A DNA stretch of 64,000 bases, from contig NZ_CP128400.1 in NCBI RefSeq assembly GCF_030389965.1, positions 1,736,001 through 1,800,000 on the forward strand, given 5' to 3'. Positions 54,103 through 63,045 of the stretch are shown here, piece by piece. The number at the start of each line of letters is the position of its first letter. The stretch's first letter is position 1. The position numbers and the translations under genes were made by a program. The notes below the pieces were generated by a model, which saw only the letters and a list, made by a program, of their open reading frames with translations, did no database searches and was not told the DNA's origin. This stretch comes from Candidatus Chlorohelix allophototropha (lineage in GTDB: Bacteria > Chloroflexota > Chloroflexia > Chloroheliales > Chloroheliaceae).

Positions 54103-55517
54103 ATAGGTTACAAGTTAAGGGTTCTAAAGGATTGTCAAGCAAAAAAGAAGCAAAATAGCTTATAATTTGAGGTATGAGTACCCAAAATAATAATAAAAAG
54201 AATACCAAAACGAGCCATTCACGTCAGACCAGAGCAATAATGTTGGAGCGCTCAAAACGACCCGTCCCCGCCCCAACCGAGCAGGAAATAGAGCAACTGC
54301 TCAATCAGTTGATCGAACCAGCAATTCTAAATCTGACGCAGCATTATCAAAGCTTAGGCTTACGTTGCCGTACCCTCACCCTACCAGTAATGGTTTGTTT
54401 CCTGATTAGTCTAATCTGGCGACAATTGGGTTCGGTCAGTGCCGCGGTTAGAGAACTTAATCAGTACGGACAACTGTGGCAACCAGCCCTTAAAGTAAGC
54501 CAGCAAGCCGTGAGTGAACGTTTGCGAGAGTTGCCCGCTAGTCTATTTGAAAGTATTTTAAGGGAGGTCTTGCCAGAAGTACAAAAACGTAGCCAAGCTC
54601 GCCAACGTCCCCTCCCGAAAGAGTTGCAAAAGGGACTGGCTGAGTTCAAACAGATAGTGGCAGTGGACGCTTCCAGTTTGGATGCCTTGATAAAGAAAGT
54701 GGGTTTGTTACGGGAAACTGAGCAGACGGTATTAGGTGGGCGAATGTTAGCAATGTTAGACTTGCGTAGTCAATTACCTACCCAAGTATGGTATGAGGAG
54801 GATAGTTACTGCCACGAACAGAACTGGTGGGAACAAATTTGTGAAAGCCTGCCCAGTGGAGCTTTACTGCTGTTCGATTTAGGCTTCATGAATTATGGGC
54901 GATACGCTCAGTTAAGCTCAGAAGGCAAATACTTTATCAGTCGGGTCAAGAGCAGAATGGTGCATCAAGTTCTCCAGAAGTTAAGCTGGAGAGAGGGGCA
55001 GCGTGAATGGCTAATACAAGTGAAAGATGCGGCTAGGCAACCGTTAATATTAAGGCAAGTGGAAATAGAATATGCGGGTAAATGGTACAGTTATGTCACC
55101 AATGTGCTGGAGCTAGAGCGGTTAAGTGGCACTCAAATCGCCGAACTATATCGGCAACGCTGGCGGATAGAGGATGCCTTCAAAACGGTAAAACGGTTGC
55201 TGGGCTTAGCTTATTTTTATGGCAGTAGCCAAAACGCCATATTATTACAGTTATGGACAACCTGGTTAATGTACAGTGTCTTGATTGATTTGAGTGATGA
55301 GGTGGCGGAGGAATTGGAACTGCCTTTGAGCCGAATTTCGGTAGAAATGGTATATCTGGGGCTGGGTCATATAAGCCGTGTGAGGGCTAGAGGGCTAGAA
55401 GTTAGTGTGGTTCAGTATTTGGCCACTAATGCCAAACTTTTAGGGATTGTCAAACGTCCAAGACCCAGACCTAAACCTGATTTGACTTTCCCTTTAATTT
55501 CTTAACTTGTAACTGAT
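54103..55517 (+). mobile_element. IS4-type insertion sequence B (1415 bp)
   Basis: Ends ATAGGTTACAAGTTAAG at 54103-54119 and the complement of ATCAGTTACAAGTTAAG at 55501-55517. The flanks GGGGTGTCCCC at 54092-54102 and 55518-55528 are a perfect 11-bp duplication within an R2 unit. One intact transposase gene. The ends resemble those of IS A (shared AGTTAAG and ATAGG). Confidence 0.93.
54174..55505 (+). CDS. IS4-family transposase (IS B)
   Basis: A 443-residue DDE transposase. VAVDASSLDALIK has the first Asp, LLFDLGFMN the second, and YRQRWRIEDAFKTVK the Y-x2-R-x3-E-x6-K signature with the catalytic Glu. The N-terminus is basic and Thr/Asn-rich, and the C-terminus ends in a basic PRPRPKPDLT stretch. 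It shares the fold but little direct identity with the IS A transposase. The gene is complete, with TTGAGG before the ATG. Confidence 0.94.
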   Translation: MSTQNNNKKNTKTSHSRQTRAIMLERSKRPVPAPTEQEIEQLLNQLIEPAILNLTQHYQSLGLRCRTLTLPVMVCFLISLIWRQLGSVSAAVRELNQYGQLWQPALKVSQQAVSERLRELPASLFESILREVLPEVQKRSQARQRPLPKELQKGLAEFKQIVAVDASSLDALIKKVGLLRETEQTVLGGRMLAMLDLRSQLPTQVWYEEDSYCHEQNWWEQICESLPSGALLLFDLGFMNYGRYAQLSSEGKYFISRVKSRMVHQVLQKLSWREGQREWLIQVKDAARQPLILRQVEIEYAGKWYSYVTNVLELERLSGTQIAELYRQRWRIEDAFKTVKRLLGLAYFYGSSQNAILLQLWTTWLMYSVLIDLSDEVAEELELPLSRISVEMVYLGLGHISRVRARGLEVSVVQYLATNAKLLGIVKRPRPRPKPDLTFPLIS

Positions 55518-55593
55518 GGGGTGTCCCCTTAAACTCACCCTCTCTCTTTTCCCCCTTGAGGGAATCCAAGCGGGGTGCTCAGGGGTGCAACCC
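55518..55593 (+). repeat. R2 repeat pieces between IS B and IS A copy 2
   Basis: 55518-55560 is the end of R2 unit 1 and 55561-55593 the beginning of unit 2 (GGAATCCAAGCGGGG). Without the two IS elements the region would read as two direct tandem R2 units. Confidence 0.85.
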
Positions 55594-57248
55594 ATAAGCG
55601 TATAGTTAAGAGAATCACAAATAGAAAGAGGTGAGTTCCTCTGGTAAGATGTAAGACTCTTCAACTCTTACTACAAAACCAAAGGAAACTCACATGCCTA
55701 GTATAGACGAAATAGTTGGAGCTTTGCAAAAAATATTTGGGGAACGAGCCAAAGCACTAGCGAACGAGCAAGGAGTGAACAAACGCAGCTCGAAAATCAC
55801 AGGGACAATTTTGGCACTGGTGTTGGTAACAGGCTTTATGAGCCAGCCCGGCGCCAGCCTTAACCAATTGAGCCAAATAGCCCAACAATTCGGTGTAAAT
55901 GTCACCCGCTCGGGGTTGAGCCAACGCTTAACCTCAGTGACAGTGGAGTTTTTACGCTTGCTATTCGAAGAAGCGCTACAAGTGTGGCAGCAGCGAGAAG
56001 GTTTGTGGTTGGAACTGTTTGAACCTTTTAGAGGAGTGTACCTGATAGATAGCACTCATATAGGGCTAGCTAACAAACTGGCGGATAGTCAGCCTGCCAG
56101 TGGTGGACAGGCTGGCAAAGCCGGTATGAAGTTACAAATAACCTATGATTATTTGCAGCAGCAAGTGGAGGTTGTGACGGCACAAGCGGCGCTGGAACCA
56201 GATCAGAGCTTTGAAGATAAGTTGGAAAAATTACCGGAAGGCAGTTTGGTACTGTTTGATTTGGGTTATTGCACCCTGGAACGGCTAAAACGGCTGATGG
56301 CAGCTCATTATTTTGTGAGCCGCTTGCCCCCCAAGGTGCATTTGTATGAGCAGGGGAGTAACCAGCCCCTGGCTTTAGGGTCGGAATTAAGGCGCAGAGG
56401 AGGTACCTGCGCAGGAACAGTAATAGAGTTAAGAGTGGAAGTAGGGCAAAAAGAACGGTTGAAGTTACGGGTAGTGGCACAAGTGCTACCGCAAGAAGCT
56501 TATCTCCAGCGGTTGGCGCAAGCGAAAAAGGTTAGCCAACTCAAAGGGCGGGAGTTGAGTGCCGCGACAGCTAAGCGGTTACGCTGGAACTTGTATCTAA
56601 CGAATGTGCACGAGAGCCTGTTAAGTGGTTATCAGGTGGGTATAGTCTATCACTTGCGCTGGCAAATCGAGTTACTTTTTAAGCTCTGGAAAAGTGGTTT
56701 GGGACTAGCACAGAGCGGCAACAAGAAATTGAGCCGGGTATGGTGCGAAATCTATGCCCGGTTAATTGGCTACACCCTGCTGATCTATTTGAGTTGGGGA
56801 GTAGCAGGGAGTGAAGAAATGGGGGAAGCGGAAGAAACCAACTTGGTGGAAGCACTGGTGGGATCATCAGGAGGAGAAAGCAACCGTCAATGGCAAGAAA
56901 CGGACAAAGCGAAGTTAGGCAGGGCGAAGCCCCTTATATTGCAGGCGCTCATAAAGACAACGCGGGAGTTGAGCCTAACGAAAGCGCTTCAGACCTTAGG
57001 TACAGAAATCGTAAGGCTGGGCAAAGCCTTGCTGAGAGGTAAAGACAAGAAAGTAAAGAAATTGATTAAAAAGCTCAGGAAAAGATGGGGCCGCTATAGT
57101 TTGAAAGAGAAAAGAGCAGATCGCCTCACTAGTTACCAACAGATTAGCCAAATTCAGTTAAGCACCCGCGAGCTACATGCTCCCGACCTTACACTAATAT
57201 GCAAAGTTGCCTGATTTTAACTTGTGAAAGGCTTAACTATACGCCTAT
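55594..57248 (+). mobile_element. IS4-type insertion sequence A, copy 2 (1655 bp)
   Basis: Same ends and length as copy 1. The flanks GGGTGCAACCC at 55583-55593 and 57249-57259 are a perfect 11-bp duplication inside the second R2 unit. By eye it differs from copy 1 at four bases (corresponding to 10614, 10659, 10715 and 10889). Confidence 0.95.
55694..57214 (+). CDS. IS4-family transposase (IS A copy 2)
   Basis: A 506-residue protein, the same as copy 1 except for Lys in place of Glu in ATAKRLRW, shortly before the YREK region. Catalytic residues and the Y-x2-R-x3-E-x6-K motif are intact, so it is probably active. Its ribosome site is also covered by an upstream complementary GTGAGTTCCT. Confidence 0.95.
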   Translation: MPSIDEIVGALQKIFGERAKALANEQGVNKRSSKITGTILALVLVTGFMSQPGASLNQLSQIAQQFGVNVTRSGLSQRLTSVTVEFLRLLFEEALQVWQQREGLWLELFEPFRGVYLIDSTHIGLANKLADSQPASGGQAGKAGMKLQITYDYLQQQVEVVTAQAALEPDQSFEDKLEKLPEGSLVLFDLGYCTLERLKRLMAAHYFVSRLPPKVHLYEQGSNQPLALGSELRRRGGTCAGTVIELRVEVGQKERLKLRVVAQVLPQEAYLQRLAQAKKVSQLKGRELSAATAKRLRWNLYLTNVHESLLSGYQVGIVYHLRWQIELLFKLWKSGLGLAQSGNKKLSRVWCEIYARLIGYTLLIYLSWGVAGSEEMGEAEETNLVEALVGSSGGESNRQWQETDKAKLGRAKPLILQALIKTTRELSLTKALQTLGTEIVRLGKALLRGKDKKVKKLIKKLRKRWGRYSLKEKRADRLTSYQQISQIQLSTRELHAPDLTLICKVA

Positions 57249-57340
57249 GGGTGCAACCCCTGTGCGGGGTCGCAAGGGGTGTCCCCTTGAACTCACCCTC
57301 TCTCTTTTCCCCCTTGAGGGGGGTAGGGGGTGAATAGTTA
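57249..57340 (+). repeat. Second half of R2 unit 2
   Basis: Continues from the right duplication GGGTGCAACCC through GGGGTCGCAAGG to GGGGGTGAATAGTTA, the same end as the unit at 43320-43432. Confidence 0.85.
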
Positions 57341-57409
57341 CAATATTTTTTTCATTAAAAACCATTAAAGATTATTTAAGAGCATGCGTCCGAAATAACG
57401 CGCTAAAAA

Positions 57410-57418
57410 TGCTATAAT
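57410..57418 (+). promoter_or_regulatory. Extended -10 promoter of the flippase-like gene
   Basis: TGCTATAAT about 95 bases before the TTG start at 57511; no clear -35. Confidence 0.6.
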
Positions 57419-57510
57419 ACGCACCGTAAAATATAACTGAAGAATTGATGAGCATATTTCTGTGAGTTTGCTCTTGCGTGGCACTGCTCTACATTTTTAG
57501 AGGTTAGCTC

Positions 57511-58536
57511 TTGGAACAACTTTCGAAGGTTCGTGGCAAACTTTTTATCTCTATGCTATTGGGAATCCTAGTTTGGGTTCTCATTGCCATCATCGGAGAT
57601 TTAAACAAAACGCTGGATGCACTGAAGCAATTCCAGTGGTGGGTACTGATTCCAATCCTCTTATGCACCTTTACCAATTATGTGATTCGCTTTCTGCGGC
57701 AACACTATTATCTTAAAGTAGTGGGCGGCGGTGCAGAAAAAATAACGCCCCTCGAAAGCGCAATTGTCAGTTTTGGCAGCATGTCAATGGCAGTCACCCC
57801 CGGCAAGTTGGGCGAAGTGCTTAAGAGCTTTCTGATTCAAAGGCTAAACGGCACGCCGATAATGGTTACCGCTCCCATTGTAGTAGCCGAACGGTTTAAC
57901 GATGGACTGGCTATGCTGGTACTCTCCTGTACCGGCTTTTTTGTGTTCGATAATGACATTTTCAGGCTGGCAATGTTGCTGGTCTTTCTTGGTTCGCTGG
58001 CGTTATTTCTTCTAGTGCAATGGCGTTGGCTGGCAAACAAGCTTCTGATGGCGCTAGGGCGTATAGGTTTTTTGAGCAAACGTATCCATCACCTTCAAAC
58101 CTTCTATGATAGCAGTTACAGGCTGTTCAAGCCGCAAGTGCTGGTAATAGCATTGCTGATGTCAATTGTGGGCTGGCTTGGGGAGTGTTTTGCCTTCTAT
58201 CTGGTAATGTTGGGGTTGGGGCAAAAGGCGGATTTCGACCTTTTGCTGGCTTGCGTTTTCATCATGGCAGCGGCAAGTTTGGCAGGAACGCTTTCATTTT
58301 TGCCGGGCGGTTTGGGCGTGGCGGATGGCTCAATCGGTGGGTTGCTAGCGTTGCTGGTGAAAGGTGTGACAGGTGGGGTAGCTGCCGCCGCAACCTTCCT
58401 GATACGTCTTTGCACGCTCTGGTTTGGGGTATTGCTGGGAATTGCCATTCTCTTTATTTTTAGAGAGCGTTTCCAGAAGCCTCAGAATAAACAAAATGAG
58501 TCGCCCGAAACGCCGAGCGCGTTAGAAGCGTTATAA
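57511..58536 (+). CDS. Lysylphosphatidylglycerol synthase TM-region/flippase-like membrane protein (UPF0104)
   Basis: A 341-residue protein with eight or so spans. FTNYVIRFLRQHYYLK and SMSMAVTPGKLGEVLKSFLI are the typical UPF0104 motifs (R-x-W-like and TPGKxGE), and AASLAGTLSFLPGGLGVADGSIGGLL is the late conserved glycine-rich loop. Family members are thought to move lipids or lipid-linked sugars. The start is TTG at 57511 with AGAGG 8 bases upstream. It precedes the DprE1/DprE2-like pair by 57 bases, and could flip their lipid-linked product. Confidence 0.88.
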   Translation: MEQLSKVRGKLFISMLLGILVWVLIAIIGDLNKTLDALKQFQWWVLIPILLCTFTNYVIRFLRQHYYLKVVGGGAEKITPLESAIVSFGSMSMAVTPGKLGEVLKSFLIQRLNGTPIMVTAPIVVAERFNDGLAMLVLSCTGFFVFDNDIFRLAMLLVFLGSLALFLLVQWRWLANKLLMALGRIGFLSKRIHHLQTFYDSSYRLFKPQVLVIALLMSIVGWLGECFAFYLVMLGLGQKADFDLLLACVFIMAAASLAGTLSFLPGGLGVADGSIGGLLALLVKGVTGGVAAAATFLIRLCTLWFGVLLGIAILFIFRERFQKPQNKQNESPETPSALEAL

Positions 58537-58593
58537 AACGGGCAGGATTGTTCGCGCCTGTGTAATATAAAGTTGAGGTCTTAAGTCTTAATA

Positions 58594-59925
58594 ATGCAAA
58601 AATATGAATCATGGGGTCGCTACCCTTCAGCAAAGCCGGAGACAGTAAAGCCTGTTTTCTGGCAGGATGAAATAGCCGACCTGAATTTTTCTTCCAAATC
58701 GCTCTTGCCTTACGGTTTTGGGCGTAGCTATGGCGATAGCTGCTTGAATGAAGGAGGGGTTTTGCTGGATACCTCCGGGCTAAACCGCTTCCTCTGCTTT
58801 GATGAAATAAACGGACTTTTGCGCTGTGAGGCAGGCGTTTCGCTGGCAGAAATCCTCGAAGTAATTGTACCAAGAGGCTGGTTTTTACCCGTCACTCCCG
58901 GTACTAAATTCGTATCGGTGGGCGGCGCAATCGCTAACGATATACATGGCAAAAACCACCATCGGGGGGGCACTTTCGGGTGCAACGTCACGCAGTTCGA
59001 GCTTTTGCGCTCTAACGGGGAGCGTTTCATCTGCTCGCCCACTTCTAACCTAGAATATTTCCAAGCTACCATCGGCGGGTTGGGATTAACAGGTGTAATC
59101 TTGTGGGCTGAATTTAAGCTCAAACCCATCCAGAACGCCATGATTGATGTGGAAGAAATCCGCTTTGAAAATATCGAGGAGTTTTTCGAGATTTCGGCGC
59201 AATCCGACCGCGATTTTGAATATACCGTATCGTGGGTAGATTGCATTGCCACCGGAAAGAATCTTGGGCGTGGCGTATTCATGCGCGGCAACCACAACCA
59301 ATCGAAATATCAATCCAAAGAGGCGGTAAACAAGAAACTGCCCGGTACAGTGCCGCTAGATGCCCCTGAGTTTCTGTTAAACGGGCTAACAATGAAGGCT
59401 TTTAACACCACCTTCTACCATATCCATCTGCAAAAGCGGCGCATTAAAACCGTACCCTATGACCCTTTCTTTTACCCGCTCGATAAAGTTGACCGCTGGA
59501 ACAAGCTCTACGGCAAACGCGGTTTCCTGCAATACCAATTTGTAATTCCGAGCAGCGACAATCACCGCGCTATCCGTGAGATTCTAGGACGTATCAGCGA
59601 TTCGGGCGAAGGCTCATTTTTGGCAGTTCTGAAAGAGTTTGGGCATATAAAATCACCGGGAATGCTTTCTTTCCCACGTCCGGGCGTTACCCTCGCGCTG
59701 GATTTCGCCTTTCACGGAGATAAAACTTTGCGACTTCTGGAAGATTTGGATGGCACAGTAAGGCGCAACGCTGGCGTGGTGTATCCTGCCAAAGATGCCC
59801 GGATGAGCGCGGAAAGCTTCCAGCAATATTACCCGAATTGGCGAGAGTTTGAGCAGTACATCGACCCTAAATTCTCATCCAGTTTCTGGCGGAGAGTAAC
59901 CTCCCCCGGACATATCAAAGGATAA
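58594..59925 (+). CDS. FAD-dependent oxidoreductase, DprE1-like
   Basis: A 443-residue VAO-type flavoenzyme. YGFGRSYGDSC (residues 40-50) is the FAD pyrophosphate loop, TPGTKFVSVGGAIANDIHGKNHH (101-123) the second FAD-binding stretch, and GGLGLTGVI the end of the FAD domain. The C-terminus with a late PNW motif fits D-arabinono-lactone oxidase-like enzymes. With the SDR gene 2 bases downstream, this is the DprE1/DprE2 arrangement, which epimerises polyprenyl-phosphoryl ribose to arabinose in mycobacteria. The substrate here is an inference. Confidence 0.85.
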   Translation: MQKYESWGRYPSAKPETVKPVFWQDEIADLNFSSKSLLPYGFGRSYGDSCLNEGGVLLDTSGLNRFLCFDEINGLLRCEAGVSLAEILEVIVPRGWFLPVTPGTKFVSVGGAIANDIHGKNHHRGGTFGCNVTQFELLRSNGERFICSPTSNLEYFQATIGGLGLTGVILWAEFKLKPIQNAMIDVEEIRFENIEEFFEISAQSDRDFEYTVSWVDCIATGKNLGRGVFMRGNHNQSKYQSKEAVNKKLPGTVPLDAPEFLLNGLTMKAFNTTFYHIHLQKRRIKTVPYDPFFYPLDKVDRWNKLYGKRGFLQYQFVIPSSDNHRAIREILGRISDSGEGSFLAVLKEFGHIKSPGMLSFPRPGVTLALDFAFHGDKTLRLLEDLDGTVRRNAGVVYPAKDARMSAESFQQYYPNWREFEQYIDPKFSSSFWRRVTSPGHIKG

Positions 59926-59927
59926 AG

Positions 59928-60665
59928 ATGAACAAAGTTCTGATATTAGGCGCAACTTCGGCAATAGCTCACGAAACCGCCAAGCTTTTCGCACGCGAGG
60001 GGGCGCAGTTATTTCTGGTGGGGCGCAACCCTGAAAAGCTGGAAACAGTTTGCCAAGATTTAAAGGTTAGAGGCGCAAAACAGGTAGAAAGCCTTGTGCT
60101 TGACCTCTCCGACAATTCACGCCACGCTGAATTGGTGAGCAAAGCCATTTCCGCTCTCGATGGTTTGGACGCGGTACTTATCGCGCATGGCACACTTAGC
60201 GACCAAAAAGCTGGCGAAGCAAGTGTTGAAGTAGCCCTCCGCGAATTTAACAATAACTGTGTAAGCGTTATCTCGCTACTTACTATCCTTGCCAACCATT
60301 TTGAGAAGCAAAAACGAGGTTGCATTGCTGTAATCTCCTCGGTGGCTGGCGACCGAGGGCGGCAGAGCAATTATGTATATGGTGCGGCTAAAGGCGGCGT
60401 GAATACCTTCCTGCAAGGGCTACGCAATCGCCTTGCCAAATCCGGTGTAGCGGTGCTGACCATCAAGCCCGGTTTCGTGGATACGCCGATGACCGCACAC
60501 CTGAAAAAGGGCTTGCTCTTTGCCAACGCGGGAAAAGTAGGCGGCGATATTTTCAGCGCGATGCAAAAGGGCAAGGATGTGCTATACACCCCGCGCTTCT
60601 GGCAACTGATTATGCTGATTATCAAGCATGTGCCTGAACCTGTCTTCAAACGCCTCAAGCTTTAA
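59928..60665 (+). CDS. Short-chain reductase, DprE2-like
   Basis: A 245-residue SDR. VLILGATSAIAHETAKLF is the cofactor motif in its DprE2-like form (GATSAIA), LDAVLIAHGTL replaces NNAG, AVISSVAGDRGRQSNYVYGAAKGGV carries the catalytic Ser, Tyr and Lys, and KPGFVDTPMTAHL follows. The C-terminus is basic and hydrophobic, as in DprE2. It starts 2 bases after the DprE1-like gene and is followed by a terminator, so the flippase-like, DprE1-like and DprE2-like genes may be one operon. Confidence 0.88.
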   Translation: MNKVLILGATSAIAHETAKLFAREGAQLFLVGRNPEKLETVCQDLKVRGAKQVESLVLDLSDNSRHAELVSKAISALDGLDAVLIAHGTLSDQKAGEASVEVALREFNNNCVSVISLLTILANHFEKQKRGCIAVISSVAGDRGRQSNYVYGAAKGGVNTFLQGLRNRLAKSGVAVLTIKPGFVDTPMTAHLKKGLLFANAGKVGGDIFSAMQKGKDVLYTPRFWQLIMLIIKHVPEPVFKRLKL

Positions 60666-60702
60666 TCCGATTTTTACTGTTACAAAATATGGAGTAAAAT
60701 GC

Positions 60703-60736
60703 AAGGAGAAGATTCAAATCTTCTCCTTATTTAGTA
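60703..60736 (+). terminator. Terminator after the DprE2-like gene
   Basis: AAGGAGAAGATT and its exact complement AATCTTCTCCTT with a two-base centre (60703-60728), followed by ATTTAGTA. The stem is strong but the T run is weak. Confidence 0.6.
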
Positions 60737-60804
60737 TGAAAGTTTTAGCGTTTGCCGGATTTGCCGAATTTAGGGTAACTTTCCCGCAATGAAAGGAGCA
60801 TTTA

Positions 60805-61935
60805 ATGGCTAAACGCGCTAAAGTGGCTGTACTCAAATCACGACCTGAAACCGTTCTCGAAGATTACGAGCAGTTAATGAAGCTGGCTGATTTCGAGCAG
60901 CATTTACCTCGCGAGAATACCACCATCTTGAAGGATAATATTAGTTGGCACTTCCCCTTCCCCGGCGCAAACACCACGCCGTGGCAAATGGAAGGGGTTA
61001 CTGTAGCTTTGCGCAAAGCAGGTTTTAAAGATATTTCCTGCGTGCAGAACAAAACGGTAGTGACCAACGCCTTCAAAGGTGAAGACCTCAATAACTATGT
61101 GCCGCTTTTCAGAAAATACAATATCCCGGTGCTGTACAATTTCAAGCCGGAGGATATAAACTGGGTGCGCTACCAGCCCAAAGCAAAAATGTTGGTGCTG
61201 GATAAAATCTTCCCGGAAGGAATCCACATCCCCGATTACTTCTTCGGCAAGAACATCATCCACTTGCCAACGGTGAAATGCCACATCTATACCACCACCA
61301 CCGGAGCAATGAAAAACGCTTTCGGGGGCTTGCTGAGTACGCATCGCCACTATACTCATACATGGATTCATGAAACGCTGGTGGATTTGCTGGCAATCCA
61401 AAAAGAGATTCATCCCGGCATCTTCGCCGTAATGGATGGCACTACCGCCGGAAACGGACCGGGACCGCGCACGATGTATCCGGTTATCAAGGATTACATT
61501 CTTGCCTCAGACGATCAGGTGGCGATAGATGCGGTTGCTGCCAAAATGATGGGCTTCGACCCTATGAGCCTTAAATACATTCGCTTGGCGCATGAAAGTG
61601 GGTTGGGCGTGGGCGAGATGAGCGAAATCGAGATAGTAGGCGCGGACATTTCGCGTGAAAATTGGGGCTTCACGGTAGGGGATAACGGCGCGAGTCGGGT
61701 GGGCGACCTAATGTGGTTTGGTCCGATGAAGCGTTTTCAAAAGCTCTTTTTCCACACCCCGTTGGTAAATGTATTTATTCTGGGGAGTGAGATGTACCAT
61801 GATTACTATCGCTGGCCCCGCAAAGATCGCCTGACATTTGAAAAGTGGAAAGAAGAAACCACTTGGGGCAATCTGTTCAATGACTATCTCCAAAAAGGGA
61901 GTCTAGCCGAACCGTTGGCAGGCGCAGGGGTATAA
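60805..61935 (+). CDS. DUF362-family protein
   Basis: A 376-residue protein of the DUF362 type. VAVLKSRPETVLEDYEQLM begins it, IIHLPTVKCHIYTTTTGAMKNAFGG is the central conserved motif (the K-x-H...GAxKN-GG pattern), and FAVMDGTTAGNGPGPRTMYP and ASDDQVAIDAVAAKMMGFDP are the late ones. Most members bind or lie next to iron-sulfur proteins; no Fe-S cysteine cluster is present here. The function is unknown. AAAGGAG precedes the ATG. It stands between the DprE pair and ldh. Confidence 0.88.
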   Translation: MAKRAKVAVLKSRPETVLEDYEQLMKLADFEQHLPRENTTILKDNISWHFPFPGANTTPWQMEGVTVALRKAGFKDISCVQNKTVVTNAFKGEDLNNYVPLFRKYNIPVLYNFKPEDINWVRYQPKAKMLVLDKIFPEGIHIPDYFFGKNIIHLPTVKCHIYTTTTGAMKNAFGGLLSTHRHYTHTWIHETLVDLLAIQKEIHPGIFAVMDGTTAGNGPGPRTMYPVIKDYILASDDQVAIDAVAAKMMGFDPMSLKYIRLAHESGLGVGEMSEIEIVGADISRENWGFTVGDNGASRVGDLMWFGPMKRFQKLFFHTPLVNVFILGSEMYHDYYRWPRKDRLTFEKWKEETTWGNLFNDYLQKGSLAEPLAGAGV

Positions 61936-62056
61936 ACGAGAAGCGGGTTCGAGAAATTGCCTTGAAAAGTAGGTGGGTTGATGTTAAAGTTTGTGCAGTA
62001 AGCGATATATAAGTAGGGTTAAAGTCGGTATTCCGGCTATTGGATAGGAGAAAATA

Positions 62057-62989
62057 ATGGCGAAAGTAACTGTGCTAGGCACAGGCATGGTAGGCGCAAG
62101 CTTTGCCTACCGTTTGCTAAATTCGGGACTAGCGTCTGAAATGCTATTGGTAGATGCCAACCACATGCGTGCCGAAGGCGAAATGATGGATCTAAACCAT
62201 GCCATGCCTTTTGAGCATCCTTGCCAAGTTGAGGTGGGCGATTATGCCGACATCAAGGGCAGTGAAGTGGTGGTAATCAGCGCGGGCGCAGCGCAAAGAC
62301 CGGGCGAAACCCGCCTCGATTTGGTGCAACGCAACGCTGCAATTTTCCGCGACATGATACCGCAAGTGGCGAAAGCTGCACCAGAGGCAATTATGGTAAT
62401 TGCCACCAACCCGGTGGATATAATGACCCAAGCCGCTATCAAATATTCGGAATTTGCGCCCGAACGAGTAGTGGGCAGCGGTACTATCCTCGATACAGCC
62501 CGATTTCGCTATCTGCTAGGTGAATATTACGGGGTTGACCCTCGCAGTGTGCATGCCTACATTATCGGCGAACATGGCGATAGCGAAGTACCTGCCTTTA
62601 GTTGCGCCTCAATTGCGGGAGTGCCACTGGCAGATGTGGCAAAACAACTCGGCAAGGAATATGACCTGAACGATATGGAGGATATTTTCCAGCAGGTGCG
62701 TACTGCCGCCTACGAAATTATCAACCGCAAAGGCTCAACCTATTACGCGATCGCTTCCGGTCTTTTACGAGTAACCGAAGCGATTCTACGTGACCAAAGT
62801 ACCGCTTTTTCGGTTTCTAATGTAATGACCGGACAATATGGAATAAAAGATGTCTGCCTGAGTTTGCCAATGGTGGTCAGTCGCAAAGGTATAACCGCCA
62901 CCCTTACCTTACCTTTGAATGAGAAAGAATTAGAGGGTTTCAGGCATAGCGCACAAGTGCTAGGTGAGCTTGCCGCTAAAACCTTGTAA
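62057..62989 (+). CDS. ldh: L-lactate dehydrogenase
   Basis: A 310-residue NAD-dependent LDH/MDH-type enzyme. VTVLGTGMVGASFAY is the nucleotide-binding loop, with an Asp in LLVDAN for NAD. The specificity loop is SAGAAQRPGETR: Gln (residue 80, Q102 in LDH numbering) points to lactate, where malate enzymes have Arg. TNPVD and YIIGEHGDSE carry the other active-site residues, including the catalytic His. AGGAGAAA precedes the ATG. It seems to stand alone and to supply NAD by pyruvate reduction. Confidence 0.9.
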   Translation: MAKVTVLGTGMVGASFAYRLLNSGLASEMLLVDANHMRAEGEMMDLNHAMPFEHPCQVEVGDYADIKGSEVVVISAGAAQRPGETRLDLVQRNAAIFRDMIPQVAKAAPEAIMVIATNPVDIMTQAAIKYSEFAPERVVGSGTILDTARFRYLLGEYYGVDPRSVHAYIIGEHGDSEVPAFSCASIAGVPLADVAKQLGKEYDLNDMEDIFQQVRTAAYEIINRKGSTYYAIASGLLRVTEAILRDQSTAFSVSNVMTGQYGIKDVCLSLPMVVSRKGITATLTLPLNEKELEGFRHSAQVLGELAAKTL

Positions 62990-63017
62990 TCCTCGAAAAT
63001 AACGCAATGCGAGCGTT

Positions 63018-63045
63018 CAGGTTTTCACCCCATTGTGAAAACCTG
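63018..63045. terminator. Hairpin after ldh
   Basis: CAGGTTTTCAC and GTGAAAACCTG form an 11-bp perfect stem with a six-base loop, 28 bases after the ldh stop. No T run follows, so Rho-independent termination is uncertain. Confidence 0.5.

Noticed and set aside
54158-54166. TATAAT just before the IS B transposase start as promoter
   Set aside because: It is only about 8 bases before the ATG, so a transcript from it would lack the ribosome site, and no -35 lies at the right distance.
22534-57340. CRISPR-like repeat content
   Set aside because: The repeats are interspersed, differ in length and are not separated by regular spacers; no cas gene is present.
63018-63045. Hairpin after ldh as a certain intrinsic terminator
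   Set aside because: The stem is strong but no T run follows, so it is listed with low confidence only.
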